Below, one piece after another: positions 35,370-47,690 of a DNA stretch of 64,000 bases; position 1 is the first letter of the stretch, and the number at the start of each line of letters is the position of its first letter. Origin of the DNA: Leptasterias polaris (lineage: Eukaryota > Echinodermata > Asteroidea > Forcipulatida > Asteriidae). Made by a program: the position numbers and the translations under genes. Under the pieces are notes generated by a model. The model saw only the letters and a list, made by a program, of their open reading frames with translations, was not told the DNA's origin and searched no databases. The stretch spans positions 372,001 through 436,000 of the forward strand of contig JAZGTN010000119.1 in NCBI GenBank assembly GCA_037783415.1, read 5' to 3'.

Positions 35370-35679
35370 TGCTAAGACTTCTGCATACCCGAAACATAAC
35401 AAGTTGGCTGGTAGGCTTATATTTTAATTATTCTTTCAAACCCTACCTATCGAAAAAAAAGAGGCTTTAGGCATGGCCGCGGCATCACACAAGCTCAATG
35501 TATGGCAATGAATGTTGAATCATTCTCTAAAATGGGCCAAAAGTCTAAAGGCACCAGAGGTTCAATTATGCATTCTAGACGCGAGTGATGAAACCGGCAA
35601 TAAAAAAAAAACCGGACCTGTGTAATGTTTTTGAAAATATCACGCAGTTTAGGTGGTTTGGTTGGCATCTTCCTTCTAT

Positions 35680-36260
35680 AGGACCCCGAATCGAATCCCA
35701 CCGGGGGCACTATGTGGGTTGGGTTTTCGGTCCCTTGTATGACCCTTTGATCATCGTGAATTTGAAATTGCAATTAATATGACTTTATAGCACTGAGCTG
35801 ACGATGTTTAACTGGGTTCCTATATGTGCGTTACACAAACTACGACACCAACGGCTTTGTGTCCCATTCGGAGGACGAAGCAGTTATGGTTAATTCAATT
35901 GTCTTGCTTAAGGGTATAAGTGTCAATACAGGGACTATAACCCACACTGTGATGATCGGTAACACCAGAGCTTGATTGAGTCAGTTGTGTTAGCTTAGTG
36001 GTTTCTTTGCCTGCCTTGCACCTCTGTGGACCCCGGTTCGAATCCCATCCCCCAGACTGAGGAGCCTATATAGCCTTGCGTGTGGGTTGGGTTTCAGTCC
36101 CTTCGTGATTGCTTGGGTTTTCCTTATAGGGGTTTTTCTCCCTGCCTCTTTCCTCTGTGGACACCGATTCGAATCCCACCTCAGACCGGAGCAATGCAAG
36201 TGGATTTAATCTCCAAACCCTATCTGATTGCATGGGTTTTCCACATTGGGTTTTTTCAAA
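35680..36260 (+). mobile_element. tRNA-like SINE family, three heads including a tandem pair
   Basis: The clearest copy has TTAGCTTAGTGGTTTCTTTG (A box), CCCCGGTTCGAATCCCATCC (B box, about 36033) and GTGTGGGTTGGGTTTCAGTC. A second unit about 125 bases downstream has CACCGATTCGAATCCCACC and TGATTGCATGGGTTTTCC. A third fragment, at about 35683-35745, has CCCGAATCGAATCCCACCGG and GTGGGTTGGGTTTTCGGTCC. The reversed SINE at 35795 sits among them. Confidence 0.65.
35795..35985 (-). mobile_element. tRNA-derived SINE, reversed
   Basis: On the minus strand: AAGCTCTGGTGTTACCGATC, then CACAGTGTGGGTTATAGTCC (decayed B box), GACACTTATACCC, AACCATAACTGCTTCGTCC and GAATGGGACACAAAGCC. The same block order appears in the SINE at 50995, in part. 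Confidence 0.6.
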
Positions 36261-37372
36261 TACATCGAAAACTTAAAATTGTTTTCATTTCATATTGATC
36301 CTGTTATATACTGTCGTTGTACAGTAAATAATATATTCAATACAAATAAAAGTGAAATAAAACTATTGTAAAACTTTAACTTAATCAAATCGAGTGTGAA
36401 GGAAATTCAGACTGGTAAGGCCTACTGTTCTATATAACGATAGAATCAGTACAAGAACACACATTGGGGACCCGACAATTAATAATGGCAATTTGTCCAC
36501 AGTGTCCTTGGCGTGTCCACAAGGCGAGTGAATTATGTCAGAGACTATTAAGTTATTATCTCAAGGGAAAAAGCTCAGCAAATTGAAAAGTTTAAAGTAA
36601 AAATTAGATTGGTATTAATTAGGTGACTCGCGATGACAATGTCGCATTGTGTAAAAACCTTTTCCAATCCCCATAATGTACAAACCGTGTACATTGTACG
36701 TTTTTCCAATAACTGATGACTCACAAATAAACAACATTAAAATCACAGTCATCCGAATTATAAGTACCTTATTATGTCAATGCCAAGCAGATTTAAAAAA
36801 ACTACCACTTAATTAAATTCTCAGACATTAAAACAATAAATTGATGAGATTAATAATATACCAGAGACCATTAGTGGATAGAGGGACCGCTTTTGATTGA
36901 AATGGGCTCACTTCCTTAAGTCACTAATTGAACCCACGGTTAAGGACAATACTACGGACTTGGAAATAATTATGAGGCGGCTCGGAGGATGTCATCATGC
37001 CGTCATTATTCGCTTGATTACCGCGTCATCTTTAAGGGAAGAGATGCAAGTCAGTCAGTTCAGGGTCAACCAATACGAGGTGATCTTCTACACGTGGGAT
37101 GGACTTGTATGCGAACCGGGTGAGTTGCGCTGTAAGTGTGTTTACATTGGGGGTTTTTATTCTCCGACAAACATGTAGTTCAGAAGACCTTTCCTCAAAA
37201 ATAAAATTACTTTCTGAAATAAGTGAAAAAAATATGCTTAAAAATCCAACAGTTAGGGTTTGACTTGTCTCAAGACATAAGCGTTACTTTGGAATGGATG
37301 AAAACAGTCTTTTGTTAATTTTGACTTTGTATGACACTTTTCCTGTGACGTATACATTATGTCAGAAATTGA
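36261..37372. other. Unannotated stretch, no gene seen
   Basis: A/T-rich unique DNA. A plus-strand frame at 36897-37178 has no motif and no sign of coding bias that I can judge. Confidence 0.55.
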
Positions 37373-37875
37373 TCTATGTGTCCGGCAAGGTTTGTCGGAC
37401 AAAATGTGTCGGCCATAATGGGTTTGTCGGGCATCGTTTGTTGTAATAGTTTGTCTGACATAATAGGTGGGACGTCACAGTGGATCGGACATAATGGTTT
37501 ATCGTACACAATATGTAGGACGTATTGGTATGTCGGATGTAATCGGTCCAACAAAGGGTCGGAACAAAATGGTATGTATGACTCGATAGGTCGGACACAA
37601 GGGGGCGGACACAATGGTTTGTTGAACACAAAATGTCGAACGTATTTATGGTTTGTCGGACACAATTGGTCAGAAACAGGGTCAGACTCAACGGTTTGTC
37701 GTCCTCAAACTCTCTGACAAAATGGTTTGTCGGGCACAATTGGTCGGACAACAAGGGTCGGACATGGTTTGTCGTACACAATATGTCGAACAAAATGATT
37801 TGTTGCACAAAAGATCAGACGTAATGGTATGTCGGAAACAACCGTGCGAACAAGATGGTTTTTCGACACAGCATA
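37373..37875. repeat. Degenerate tandem repeat (GGTTTGTCGGACACAA type)
   Basis: About 15 imperfect units of 28-40 bases share GTTTGTCGGACA and ACAATGGT. Overlapping open frames on both strands read repeating Cys-Pro-Thr-Asn or Val-Gly-His-Asn and are repeat artefacts. Confidence 0.85.
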
Positions 37876-38824
37876 TAACATTTTGGTTCAACAGGAACAC
37901 TTAGCGGAACCCCTCCCTTTAGTTGGTCCCCAAAGTTGGACAAAAGCCCGTGTCTAAAAAGTACAGGATTAAATAAAAACACGATGACGGCCCCAAGCCG
38001 GCCGGAACTGATGTCTGGGAAGAAAAGCCCTCTTGCTGGTTTCCAATCAATACAACGGAAAGCATGAACATTATATACATTTCAAAATACACTCAGAGCG
38101 ATTTGAATCGTTTGTGTCCCTGGTATAGTTCCCACGCATTATTCCCCAAAATGGGAAATTGAATTAAGATTAAAGCTAAACCGATGGCGAAGAAGGCAAT
38201 GAAAGCGACTATTCACTGATGTATTTGCAAGCAGTAATAATATGCCGCTTCGACTCTACTTCAAACACACTGCTCATTTTTTTCTAACAACACTTGCCAA
38301 GATCCAATTTCAGAACAGTTTAATCCAATTTTTGCGATGAAACTGGGGCAGTGGTCATGGCTAATTAGGTAATTGGCTTTTATGTGTAAATAAGCTGCCA
38401 TGTTCGATAGAAAAGACGGACCGATTTACTTGAGTTGAGTAGAAAAGACACGAGGCAAGGTCGTCATCTTTATCGCTCAGTCTACTTTTTATATTTCTAC
38501 AGCGTTTGTCGGTTTACTCAAAAATAATTAATAAAATAATGACGATTGAAAAACTAACATACTAAAGTTATTTTGTTTTGTGAAATGCGGTTTCATACTT
38601 TAGTAATGAACCACATTGATTTTGCGTTTGTTAGGTTTACTCAAAAATGTATCATAAAGTATAATGTAAATGTCTGCATAAATGAATTAGAATGACTGAA
38701 ACGAACCTGAATGGGAAAAAACGAAATCATGTGTGCACGAAAATGAAATTGAATGTAATCATAGCTAAAATGTAACATGCATGGTTTGATCAAGTACAAG
38801 AAAAATACGTAAATTTGATTGTGC

Positions 38825-39197
38825 TTAAGGCAACGTATACCTTTTGTTTTGGAACTTTTTGTTTGTTTTTAATCCTAGATAAATGTAGGTAGGCCTCATA
38901 TACAATAAAACCAACCTGTGAAACTTTCATTTTAAAAAATGGTAGCGCTTTTGTGATATCGCCGAAAATCTGGAGCGGTTATGTCCACGCATGAAGATTA
39001 ATCCGTAATTGGAATACACAATCTGGGAAACGTTTCATGCAGAAACGTTTCTCAGATTGAAATGTCTTTAAATCCCCCTCACTAAAACCACTTTCCTTTG
39101 AGGGTTGTTTTTGCGAACAGCTGCAGTGCCTCTTACAAGTAAGATTTTATGATCATTAATTGTTGGAGTAATTACCAAAGTGTACCATCCTTTTAAA
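38825..39197 (+). mobile_element. TTAAAGGCAAAGTATAC-family MITE
   Basis: It begins TTAAGGCAACGTATACC and ends ACCAAAGTGTACCATCC then TTTTAAA. Internal blocks AACCTGTGAAACTTTCATTT and GAGCGGTTATGTCCACGC match 54052 and 57470. A hairpin (GAAACGTTTC ATGCA GAAACGTTTC) lies at about 39027-39051. Confidence 0.8.
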
Positions 39198-40072
39198 GAA
39201 ATTGAATAAGTTTTGCTGAAACTGACATGTAAAATCTAACTAACCAAAAGCGGTACAATGCAAATAGCCGAAAGGTATTACCTATTATAAATAGGAAATC
39301 AGAAACATTAAAACATATTTTACATATTAAAGTTAAGTCCGGGCTGTTGTTGGAAGAGGATTTGGTAAAATGTAAACAAACGAGATTGCAACATACGAAA
39401 TGAAACGGACAAATCCCCGGAAAGTACCAACAACATACCCCGATGTTGTTTTCGCCAATATGCAACCAAAGACTGACGGATGTGCAGCTTGTCTAAAACA
39501 ACATCCAAGTTCCACCGTGCCTCCGATAATAACTTTCTGCACCGCGTGAGAAAATTGCATGGAACATTTCTTTCTTCACATCTTTGGAGAATGTCATCGG
39601 TCAGTGGTTACAAACACTCACAGTTAAAACTTGATCTTGCCGATATGCCAGACCTATCGGAAACATAAACCATGGAAAGCACAGCGATACCAATCGACAC
39701 GGAGCTCTGTTCTCTGCTGACGTCATTCAAGTTGCACCAGTAAGCAGTTATCGAATGAACAGCTGCACTAGGTTCATTGCCCAATAACACAGCTTTGCTT
39801 ACCGTAAGCGGAAATCGGCGTTTTACGGTAGCAGAAACAAAACTAAGATGAGCCTAACGAAGTGTATACTTCAGGTAAGGAGGTGGTAGGGAAGGACATT
39901 AATGCTTTTGGGCGTAAATCACATTACTAAGCAATCTCAGTTTACTCAGCAAACCCTATGAACACTGTGAGCGGAGAAAGATGTTCATAAGCAAGGAATT
40001 CTGCGGTAAGCAGAAGTCCATGAACCCAACACACACTGGAAACAGAAAACAAACATGTTTATGTTATCGACG

Positions 40073-40207
40073 TGTGGTTTGTGATGCCCTATAATTTTTT
40101 AAAGGGGCACGTTGCCCTTCGGATTGGGTTCTTTGGGCAATGTGCGGTTTGTGATGCCCTATCATTTAAAGGGGCACGTTGCCCTTCGGATTGGGTTCTT
40201 TGGGCAA
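40073..40207. repeat. 67-bp tandem duplication
   Basis: Two near-identical units carry GGTTTGTGATGCCCTAT, AAAGGGGCACGTTGCCCTTC and GGATTGGGTTCTTTGGGCAA. The block AAGGGGCACGTTGCC recalls the ends of the foldback element at 57950. Confidence 0.85.
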
Positions 40208-40639
40208 TAAAACAAACGTTTATTAAGAAATGAAAATGGTTTAAAGTATATTTTAAAAGTAGAAAATCTTGAATCACATAATTATCACTTGAAATACATG
40301 TGTATTTTTAAAGACCCTTTAATTTTCTATGAATGAATTTTGACAAAATGTGCAATGCACAAAATGTATTTAATCCGTATAATTGTTTGCACGTGCCGGA
40401 AGGGACGTGAATCAACTACCACTAATTGATGGCGAATCATTTCGTACAAATCCTTAAATGAAAGCTAATAAAGTTTTCGAAAACATATTTAAAAGCCAAT
40501 ATAGCTATCTATTAAAATCTAAAATTGCGGCTCAAGCATGCCACAAATCAAAAACTAGCATTTTTGTTTTTTGTTTTGTTTTTGGTTAAACTTAATTCAC
40601 AGAGAAATTTTTCTATCTTGCATATTATGAAAAATACAT

Positions 40640-40862
40640 TCGTTACTAACGGTAACTCAAACGGTGTTTTAAAAATATAAAAAATATATCCGTAAAAATA
40701 TTGGCTACATCGCAAATATTTGCAAAGATATTTTCAAAATCACAAATACGTGCAACGATGTTTACGATAAATTGCAAAGAAATTTGCGTTAATAATTTGC
40801 GACATCGCAACCTTTTTGCTGAGTTGTTTTCTGGTGTCCGATGTCCCTTCAGGGCCACCATC
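40640..40862. mobile_element. Partial relative of the 14244 palindromic element
   Basis: The right boundary CGATGTCCCTTCAGGGCCACCA matches the end of the 14244-14663 element. The interior holds diverged repeats of the form CATCGCAAATATTTGCAAAG and AAATTGCAAAGAAATTTGCG, which echo its CGCGAAT and ACATTGCAT blocks. The left terminus (ACTAACGGTAACTC) is not recognisably inverted, so the copy is truncated or a different subfamily. Confidence 0.6.
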
Positions 40863-40896
40863 CAATTGAAGCATTCCCTTGAGTTCTTTCTGTTGA

Positions 40897-40915
40897 CCCC
40901 CCCCCCCCCCCCCCC
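40897..40915. repeat. Poly-C run (C19)
   Basis: It lies 35 bases beyond the end of the partial palindromic element at 40640-40862. Confidence 0.9.
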
Positions 40916-41575
40916 TAAACAACACCCAACAGATGGTCGGGGTTGATCTACAGATATGAAATATCGCAGGACTTAACATAGCGTGGCGTTACTGGCAACT
41001 CAACGTCATTTCTTGGTAACTAATATTTCGAGATTAGTAAAAAAATATGTTTTCGGTCCGATGGAGGCACACTTTAAAATCTATTGATATTGAACAATAT
41101 TTTTTAATGAAAGGCCTCGAAGGTATAAAAACCCATCCTAAATTAATTTACATATAATGTTTTTTCCCGGATATGCATCTTTACAGTAATTTAGAATAAT
41201 TTATTATTATAAGTTTAAGGGAATGTTGGGTCTTGTTTTCTCGTTCAAATTTCTCAGTTTTATAGACAATAAATGATTAATTAACATATGTATCTATATA
41301 ATTAATATTTAATTCAAGTATTTATTATTTTATTTTTTTGATTGCGGCCATCGGTTTTGGAAAAGGTGTAATTGTTCGATCTTCAAAGGCTATTTATTCG
41401 ACTTTGAATATATTGGAATACACTGGATGGAAATACTCTCCGAAGAGTATCGGAGACGAGCTTTTTATAACTATTGATCTTGAAGATTGAAACAAATGTT
41501 GTACTACTTAATTCCACATGAGTAGTATGCAGGACAGTTTTTTTCCAGAACTGAAATTTCTCCTGAATTCTGAAA

Positions 41576-41847
41576 TATACAGCAATCCTTCACCGATCTT
41601 GAACTCTTGGTGGCAGCAGATATGCCTCCATTACTGCGGTGTACCTGGGTGGTACTGCGCTGCCTAGCGACTGGTATAAGGTTTGGGCTACACGGCGATC
41701 ATTTGATCAGTCGCGGGTTATTGGACTTTCACTTTGCAAATCGCTTAAACCCGTCGCTAGGCAGCGCAGTACCACCCAGGTACCACCGCAATAATGGCGG
41801 TATCTGCTGCCACCAAGAGTTCAAGATCGGTGAAGGATTGCTGTATA
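41576..41847. mobile_element. 272-bp foldback MITE, copy B (inverted relative to A)
   Basis: The same length and, as far as I can read, the same sequence as the reverse complement of copy A, with TATACAGCAATCC ends. No decay between the copies means recent movement. Copy A has TATA-containing but otherwise different flanks, so this is not a segmental duplication. Confidence 0.88.
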
Positions 41848-42454
41848 CACACAGCAGTAGAATAAATAGAACAAAATCTACACATCAAAGTAGATATTAC
41901 ACAATGGTGTTACCGCAAACAAAATATCATTGATACCTCATCACACAATGCGTGCCAAACCACAAAAGAATAATATGTTGTTAACGATTACTATTCATGT
42001 ATTGTCTTTATAAAATCAATTGAGCAAACTATGAAATCTTTAGTAAACACGTACTAAGCTAAATATATCCTCCTTCCAGAGCCCCCCTTTCTCCCCTCTT
42101 GCCCCCTTCCCTATAAGAAGATCGAAGAATAACTAGTACTTGGTTGCTTTTCGCAATTAAAACCTATTCTGTGCAAGACCTTCAAGCTAATTAATACTGG
42201 TAAAAATGTACATGAATAATGAACCAGTACATAAACTAACCAAATGTACAGAGGTTGCATGCACTTCTTGCATTTTGCAAAAGTATAAAAAAGCCCTTAA
42301 AATATTTATTTGCCCCAGCCTGCGCTCAACCCCCCCCCCCCCCCACAATTAAACTGTCGATCAGTTAATACGCCACTGTCAATATTATTTATGACCGTTG
42401 GACAGATTGACTCCTATCGTCAGCGTTGTATAACTCGTTCTAAGTGGTACTAGT

Positions 42455-42510
42455 ACTCGAATTCCTAACTCGAATTCCTAACTCGAATTCCTAACTCGAA
42501 TTCCTAACTC
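42455..42510. repeat. 13-bp tandem repeat (ACTCGAATTCCTA)4
   Basis: Four perfect units followed by a broken fifth. Confidence 0.95.
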
Positions 42511-42993
42511 GATACTTGGCTGAAAAAAATTAATAATAATCTCTACTAAATATTCATTGCTTAATTTTTATATATTTTTTTTTCGTTTTTCAAATTTATA
42601 AGCTTTTGTCATTTAGCCTAATGACCTTTTGATCATTACTTATAGTTCAGGGCAGACGTAGACTACGGCACTTATCGTTTTACCAAGGCTACTTGACAGT
42701 TCCTTTAACGGCAAAATTGATGGCATGACGCGTACGATCGTACCGTAGTAGGGGCCGCTCGGCAATTTTGCTCTCTGCGTGGATCCATTGCAGGTACGAT
42801 ATAAACTATAAGACCAATTGAACCGATTGTGCCAATGGCAGAAAGATTTACACTTTAGCGGCCACGCGAAGCAATTAAGTGCATTTACCGAATAAATAAG
42901 CTTCACAATTATTATTCCTTAATGGGTGGCTCTTTTCCAGCCCGCGTGAGGGCCGAGTCGAATTACGGCCATAAAATAAACCTATGAAATAAT

Positions 42994-44020
42994 ATAGGTT
43001 TTCTCGGTCAATTTCGGTAAATGAGCAGCCGATTTCATTTTCGTGCGTTCGAATTAAAGCTATTTTGCCTCTCCAGTTGTTACTGCGTTTCAAATTCAGA
43101 ATTCGGGCATTCAATTTCGTATTGAGGCATTCAAATTCCTTTTGCACTGTGTTCAATTTAGCATATCGTCATTCTTTTTCGTGACGCACAATCATCATTC
43201 AATTTAGCAAAGCTGGTTCGACTGGAGATTTTACTGGTTTAATTTTTTTCAATTTCGTAAAGAGGCAATCAATTTCGCTAAATGAGAATTCAAATAAGTA
43301 CGACTAAAGAAATACGAATAAACAGATAATCTGTATTAGGCAACTGTTTCGTATCTTCACTTTAATTCAGGCAAACCTTATTTTCTTTATTTATGGTTCC
43401 AGGAGACTTTACATGGGGCCCATGATGTTTTTTCTTCTTTGTTTTCTCCTATATTCTTTTTTTTGGGGGGATCTTTATTGGTTAACTGGCCTAATTTTGT
43501 ATTGTGTTTGAATGGGGTGTTTCTTTATGTTTTTCCTGGTTTTTGTTGTTCATGTTGTTTCTTCCTCAACCATCAATCTGTTGGCGTGCCAGACATCTTG
43601 GCGTATATGTTTAGGTATGGTTGTACCACAAGCTGCAAACTTATTGAAATATGCGTGTAAAACTGTAGCAAAAAGCTCGTCTTCGAAGTACAAAGTGACT
43701 CAAGTGCAAATAAGTGAACCGTATATGCCTTATTAACAAAGCGTTTTTTAGATTGCACAAATTACAGAAATGACTGCCCAAAAATGAATTTGAATGACTA
43801 AACACACGCCTCAAAAAGCTCCGGCGAATTTGAATGCTGCTTTGATGAATCGTTAAATTGAATGATTATTTTGTTAAATCGAATGACGCAACAGTACATT
43901 TGACTAGTCATAAAACGAAATAGAATGACCCTTTTTAGTAGCATTCGATTTCGCGCGAAATAGAATAGCGTGGTGGTTAAATTGGCTGCTCATTTGCCGA
44001 AATTGACCGAGAAAACCTAT
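42994..44020. mobile_element. Foldback element, 1.03 kb, arms of degenerate repeats
   Basis: The left end ATAGGTTTTCTCGGTCAATT and TCGGTAAATGAGCAGCC is mirrored on the right by GGCTGCTCATTTGCCGA and AATTGACCGAGAAAACCTAT. The arms (to about 43310 and from about 43775) consist of degenerate units with AATTTCG and GGCATTCAAATT-type blocks. The central 450 bases are unique and T-rich. Open frames in the centre are hydrophobic readings of T-rich DNA; I see no transposase. Confidence 0.78.
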
Positions 44021-44207
44021 AGTTTACTTGAATGAATCTGACTATACATACCCATTTAACGTGCATTTTCAATCGCCAGAACCCCCCCCGCCCCGTAATT
44101 TTTATATATATATATTTAAAAATATATAAAATAAGATTATCGCTGAGATGGCTGCAGTAACGTACGGCACATCCTCAAAGTGGCGAGTTGCCTTCCAGGT
44201 AGAATAT

Positions 44208-44225
44208 GGGGGGGGGGGGGGGGGG
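44208..44225. repeat. Poly-G run (G18)
   Basis: It lies between the foldback element ending at 44020 and a weak SINE head. Confidence 0.9.
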
Positions 44226-44249
44226 CGACAACTCTATCCAGCTGGCTAT

Positions 44250-44330
44250 CCCGGTGGTCTAGTGGTAAGACATCTACTATAGCAATGCAAATGGCATTGA
44301 ACTTGGTACTTTTGAAAGAGGAAAGAGGAA
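44250..44330 (+). mobile_element. tRNA-like SINE head, weak
   Basis: CCCGGTGGTCTAGTGGTAAG is A-box-like. The expected B box is not recognisable. A similar start (GAGCTGGTAAGACATCTGCT) occurs at 20645. Confidence 0.35.
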
Positions 44331-45599
44331 CAAACTAAACATTTCCTAGGCCTTTAATTTCACTGTTTTTAATCGTCGGATTTCTGACTCGCGGGATCAA
44401 AACTATACAAAATTCTTTTAAACTAGTTCTATAACATGTCATAAAAAAACAACAATTTATAGTGAATTTTTCTACCAGAAGACCATCTTTATACCATTAA
44501 AGTCACATGCAAATTTGTGGGCATTAATTTATAATCTCACCAAAAATGTTGTGCACTTTCAGGAATATTTTTTGCCAATGTATTTTCGGTCTTGATTTAA
44601 GGAGTTTGTAACTTTTTGCAAATTCTATAGGCCACGTCACCTTTAGTTGCCAGAAACCGAATCCGGTCTTGTTTCGCTACTCAATTACTCTCGGTTTATT
44701 TAAAATTTAAATATATCTCAATTGTAAGTGCACCGGTATTCATCACGTACGGAGTTTCACGCTTTCCAACCCAGTTTACGCGTATTTGGGAAACCTGCTG
44801 TTTCTTGATGCAGCCCGTGAGTGCAGTTACAATTCAATTAGATGCTTCGGCATTGATAGATAACATGCAGATTTGCTGCAGAGTGTTTACAAGGAGTTCT
44901 AATATCTGTGCCGAGTTGTGTGATGTTAGCATCGGTTTTCTTCTATAGTGCCTACGTCATCACATTATAACCCCCTCTACGGTGTGTTAATAGGGCGGTG
45001 ATAATTGACCAGCCATTATGGGCAATAAGGTACAACCACTTATCCCCTCCGCAAAGACACGGACACGTCCCAGTAGAAAAATATATATGTCAACTCTGCT
45101 TGTCTTTGGGTTTTTTTCCCCAGCGCAAACTTTGAATACAAATGACATCTTAGGAACACCAGAAAGAGCCGCGGGGTTACTGTACCAGATTGCTTCAGCC
45201 CTTTAGAATGACATCTGATCAGGCCATTCCACGCCCAGTAATGGCACTTTACTAGGCAAACTAATTCAAAAGGCTTCTTCACGAAGAAGGATGCAACGTC
45301 ATAAAGTACACACATGTATTTAGGCAGTCACATAAGGGTTCAGAGAAAATACAACCTGGTATTGTATGTATGAATTACTAAGATGTCATTTACTGCTCGA
45401 GAATACGACGAGGATTTCGAGACGGGCCATTCACCTTTTTTGTTTAAAGACAAGTAATTAAAACAGACGTGTACAATAGTAGATTGCATGTCTTGATGAT
45501 ATTCAAAGTTCGTTGTTGCGGTTATAATTTGTTTCCAGGCACTATTTTTAGAGGAGTTACGAGTTTGGCGATTTGATATCTCAACTTGAATCACGGGAA

Positions 45600-45700
45600 G
45601 CCTAATCATCGGACTCAAGTGCTGCTGTTTTTGATCAGAAGAGTGTGGGTTCGAGTCCCGGTCGTGAGCAAGATACTTTACCTTGTGTACAGAATTGGTA
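45600..45700 (+). mobile_element. tRNA-like SINE head
   Basis: AGTGCTGCTGTTTTTGATC and GTGTGGGTTCGAGTCCCGG (B box at about 45648) followed by TCGTGAGCAAGATACTTTAC. This accounts for the RDSNPH-type reading on the minus strand. Confidence 0.5.
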
Positions 45701-45752
45701 CAAAAAGACAAAAGAACACAGAAAACTTTTTGTGGAAGAGTAAGATTAACCC

Positions 45753-45905
45753 AGGTCCAAATTTCATAGAGCTGCTTAAGCACAAAAAGTAGCTTATAAG
45801 CACAACAAAATTATGCTTACTCGAACAGGGTTACCAGCCAAACTACCATTTCGCATACAATTTGTGACTGGTATCCTGCTCATTTCTGCTTAGGTGTTTC
45901 TGGTT
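45753..45905 (+). mobile_element. GGGCCCAATTTCATAGAG-family MITE, right end lost
   Basis: AGGTCCAAATTTCATAGAGC begins the copy, which continues with TGCTTAAGCACAAAAAGTAG and TGTGACTGGTATCCTGCTCA. The right inverted terminus is missing after TCTGCTTAGG. Confidence 0.75.
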
Positions 45906-47014
45906 TATATAGTAAGCATCCTTGCTTAATACGAGCTAAGGAAATAATGTAAAACATGGGTCTTGCACAAGCCAACTAGAAGTAACAATATATTTAAAAC
46001 ACACAGGATTTGTGTGAAACAGCATGTTAATACTTCCCTGCAAAAACCAATGATGTTGCTTTAAAAATTGCAACCCAAAACAGATGCATTGATACAAACA
46101 GGCGTAGACCATCGACCAAGTCTGCCAACCTTAATTTCCGTACGCGTTATTCCCGACGATATTATACATAATTCTTGACGGATACTTAAGTTGACGATTT
46201 TAATCACCTCCGTTATTAAGATGCGAAATCTGACTGACATTTTCCTTTTTGTTAGGCCTATCCAGCAGACGTTGCCTCCACCGTGAGCGACAAGGCATCA
46301 ATACATCATCAATGTCCTCGTAAAGAAATACTTATATATCAAAGTGGGTTCAATTCCCTTCGATTTTCTTCTCCTCTCCTCGGTCCTTCCCGTCTTCGCA
46401 TCTCATTCGAGACTTAATTTCAGAGGCCACAAGGTAACTAATGGATATATATACTGCGTTGAGAGCGGTCACAGCACAAATAAGTTGACTCATTATTTGG
46501 TTTGGGAAGAGTAAGTCCACTCACATTCCCCTAGATTGAGCTAAACACGCAATTTAAACCAACCTGTGAAGAATGTTCAAGATCAATTAGATGCTCACAA
46601 TAGATTTTTCGGTTCGCCTATGTTCAAGATAATAATGGGTGTTTGGGAAAATTACTGTACAACATAAGGGCATTTAGAATAACATTAGAAAAACCAACAA
46701 GGTAATTCGTTTGGGTGTCGAGTTTTAAAAAGTGATCGCTTAATTTCGAAACTACCCATTTATGTATTTATTTAATTATTTGAATTAACTTTATATAATT
46801 TATTTCTTTTATTCGGTTAATGAGATCTTTTTGTTACGGGAAAATGTCACAAAAATACTACAGTGTGTTCACTGCACTACAAAAACAGTGGTGTTAAATT
46901 AATTTGTTATTTTATATCTGACAAGGCATCTCCATTACTATATAGTTGATAAAATTAACATCATGTCGCTGTTTTCACATAAAGATACAAAGAAAACAGT
47001 AATCATTAACTGTG
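45906..47014. other. Unannotated stretch, no gene seen
   Basis: Unique A/T-rich DNA, with a pyrimidine-rich tract at 46360-46400. Confidence 0.55.
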
Positions 47015-47690
47015 TAGAAAATTAGCACTGTGACTAGGCCCACTGTGGACACACGGTGAAGAAAATGACACTGTGACTTGGCCCACTGTGGACACACGGT
47101 GAAGAAGATGACACTGTGACTTGGCCCACTGTGGACACACGGTGAAGAAGATGACACTGTGACGTGGCCATCTGTGGACACACTGTGTGAATAAAATGAC
47201 ACTGTGACTTGGCCCACTGTGGACACACGGTGAAGAAGATGACACTGTGACTTGGCCATCTGTGGACACACTGTGTGAAGAAAATGACACTGTGACTTGG
47301 CCCACTGTGGACACACTGTGAAGAAGATGACACTGTGACTTGCCCCACTGTGGACACACGGTGAAGAAGATGACACTGTGACTTGGCCCACTGTGGGCAC
47401 ACAATGAAGAAAATGATACCGTGACTTTGGCCACTGTGGACACACTGTGTGAAAAAATGACACTGTGATTTAGCCTACTGTGGACACACGGTGAAGAAAA
47501 TGACACTGTGACTTGGCTATCATTCTGTGGACACACTGTGTGAAAAAATGACACTGCGACTGGGCCACTGTGGACACACGGTGAAGAAAATTACACTGTC
47601 ACTTGGCCTACTGTGGACACACGGTGGAGAAAATGACACTGTGACTTGGCCCACTGTGGACACACTGTGAAGAAGACGACACCGTGTGGT
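47015..47690. repeat. 43-46-bp minisatellite
   Basis: About 15 units of GGCCCACTGTGGACACACGG + TGAAGAAGATGACACTGTGACTT vary mainly between CACGGTG and CACTGTGTG. The minus strand has no stop in any frame of the unit, so three long overlapping open frames appear; they are artefacts. Confidence 0.95.

Noticed and set aside
37374..37808. Repeating Cys-Pro-Thr-Asn and Val-Arg-Gln-Thr frames
   Set aside because: Degenerate tandem repeat, with frames open on both strands and no start or signal.
45340..45783. 147-codon minus-strand frame
   Set aside because: Contains the RDSNPH reading typical of a tRNA B box in SINEs and starts inside a MITE; there is no domain.
46975..47554. Minus-strand frames of 122-182 codons with SFFTVCPQWAKSQCH-like repeats
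   Set aside because: They come from a 43-46-bp minisatellite whose unit has no stop on that strand; three frames read the same peptide.
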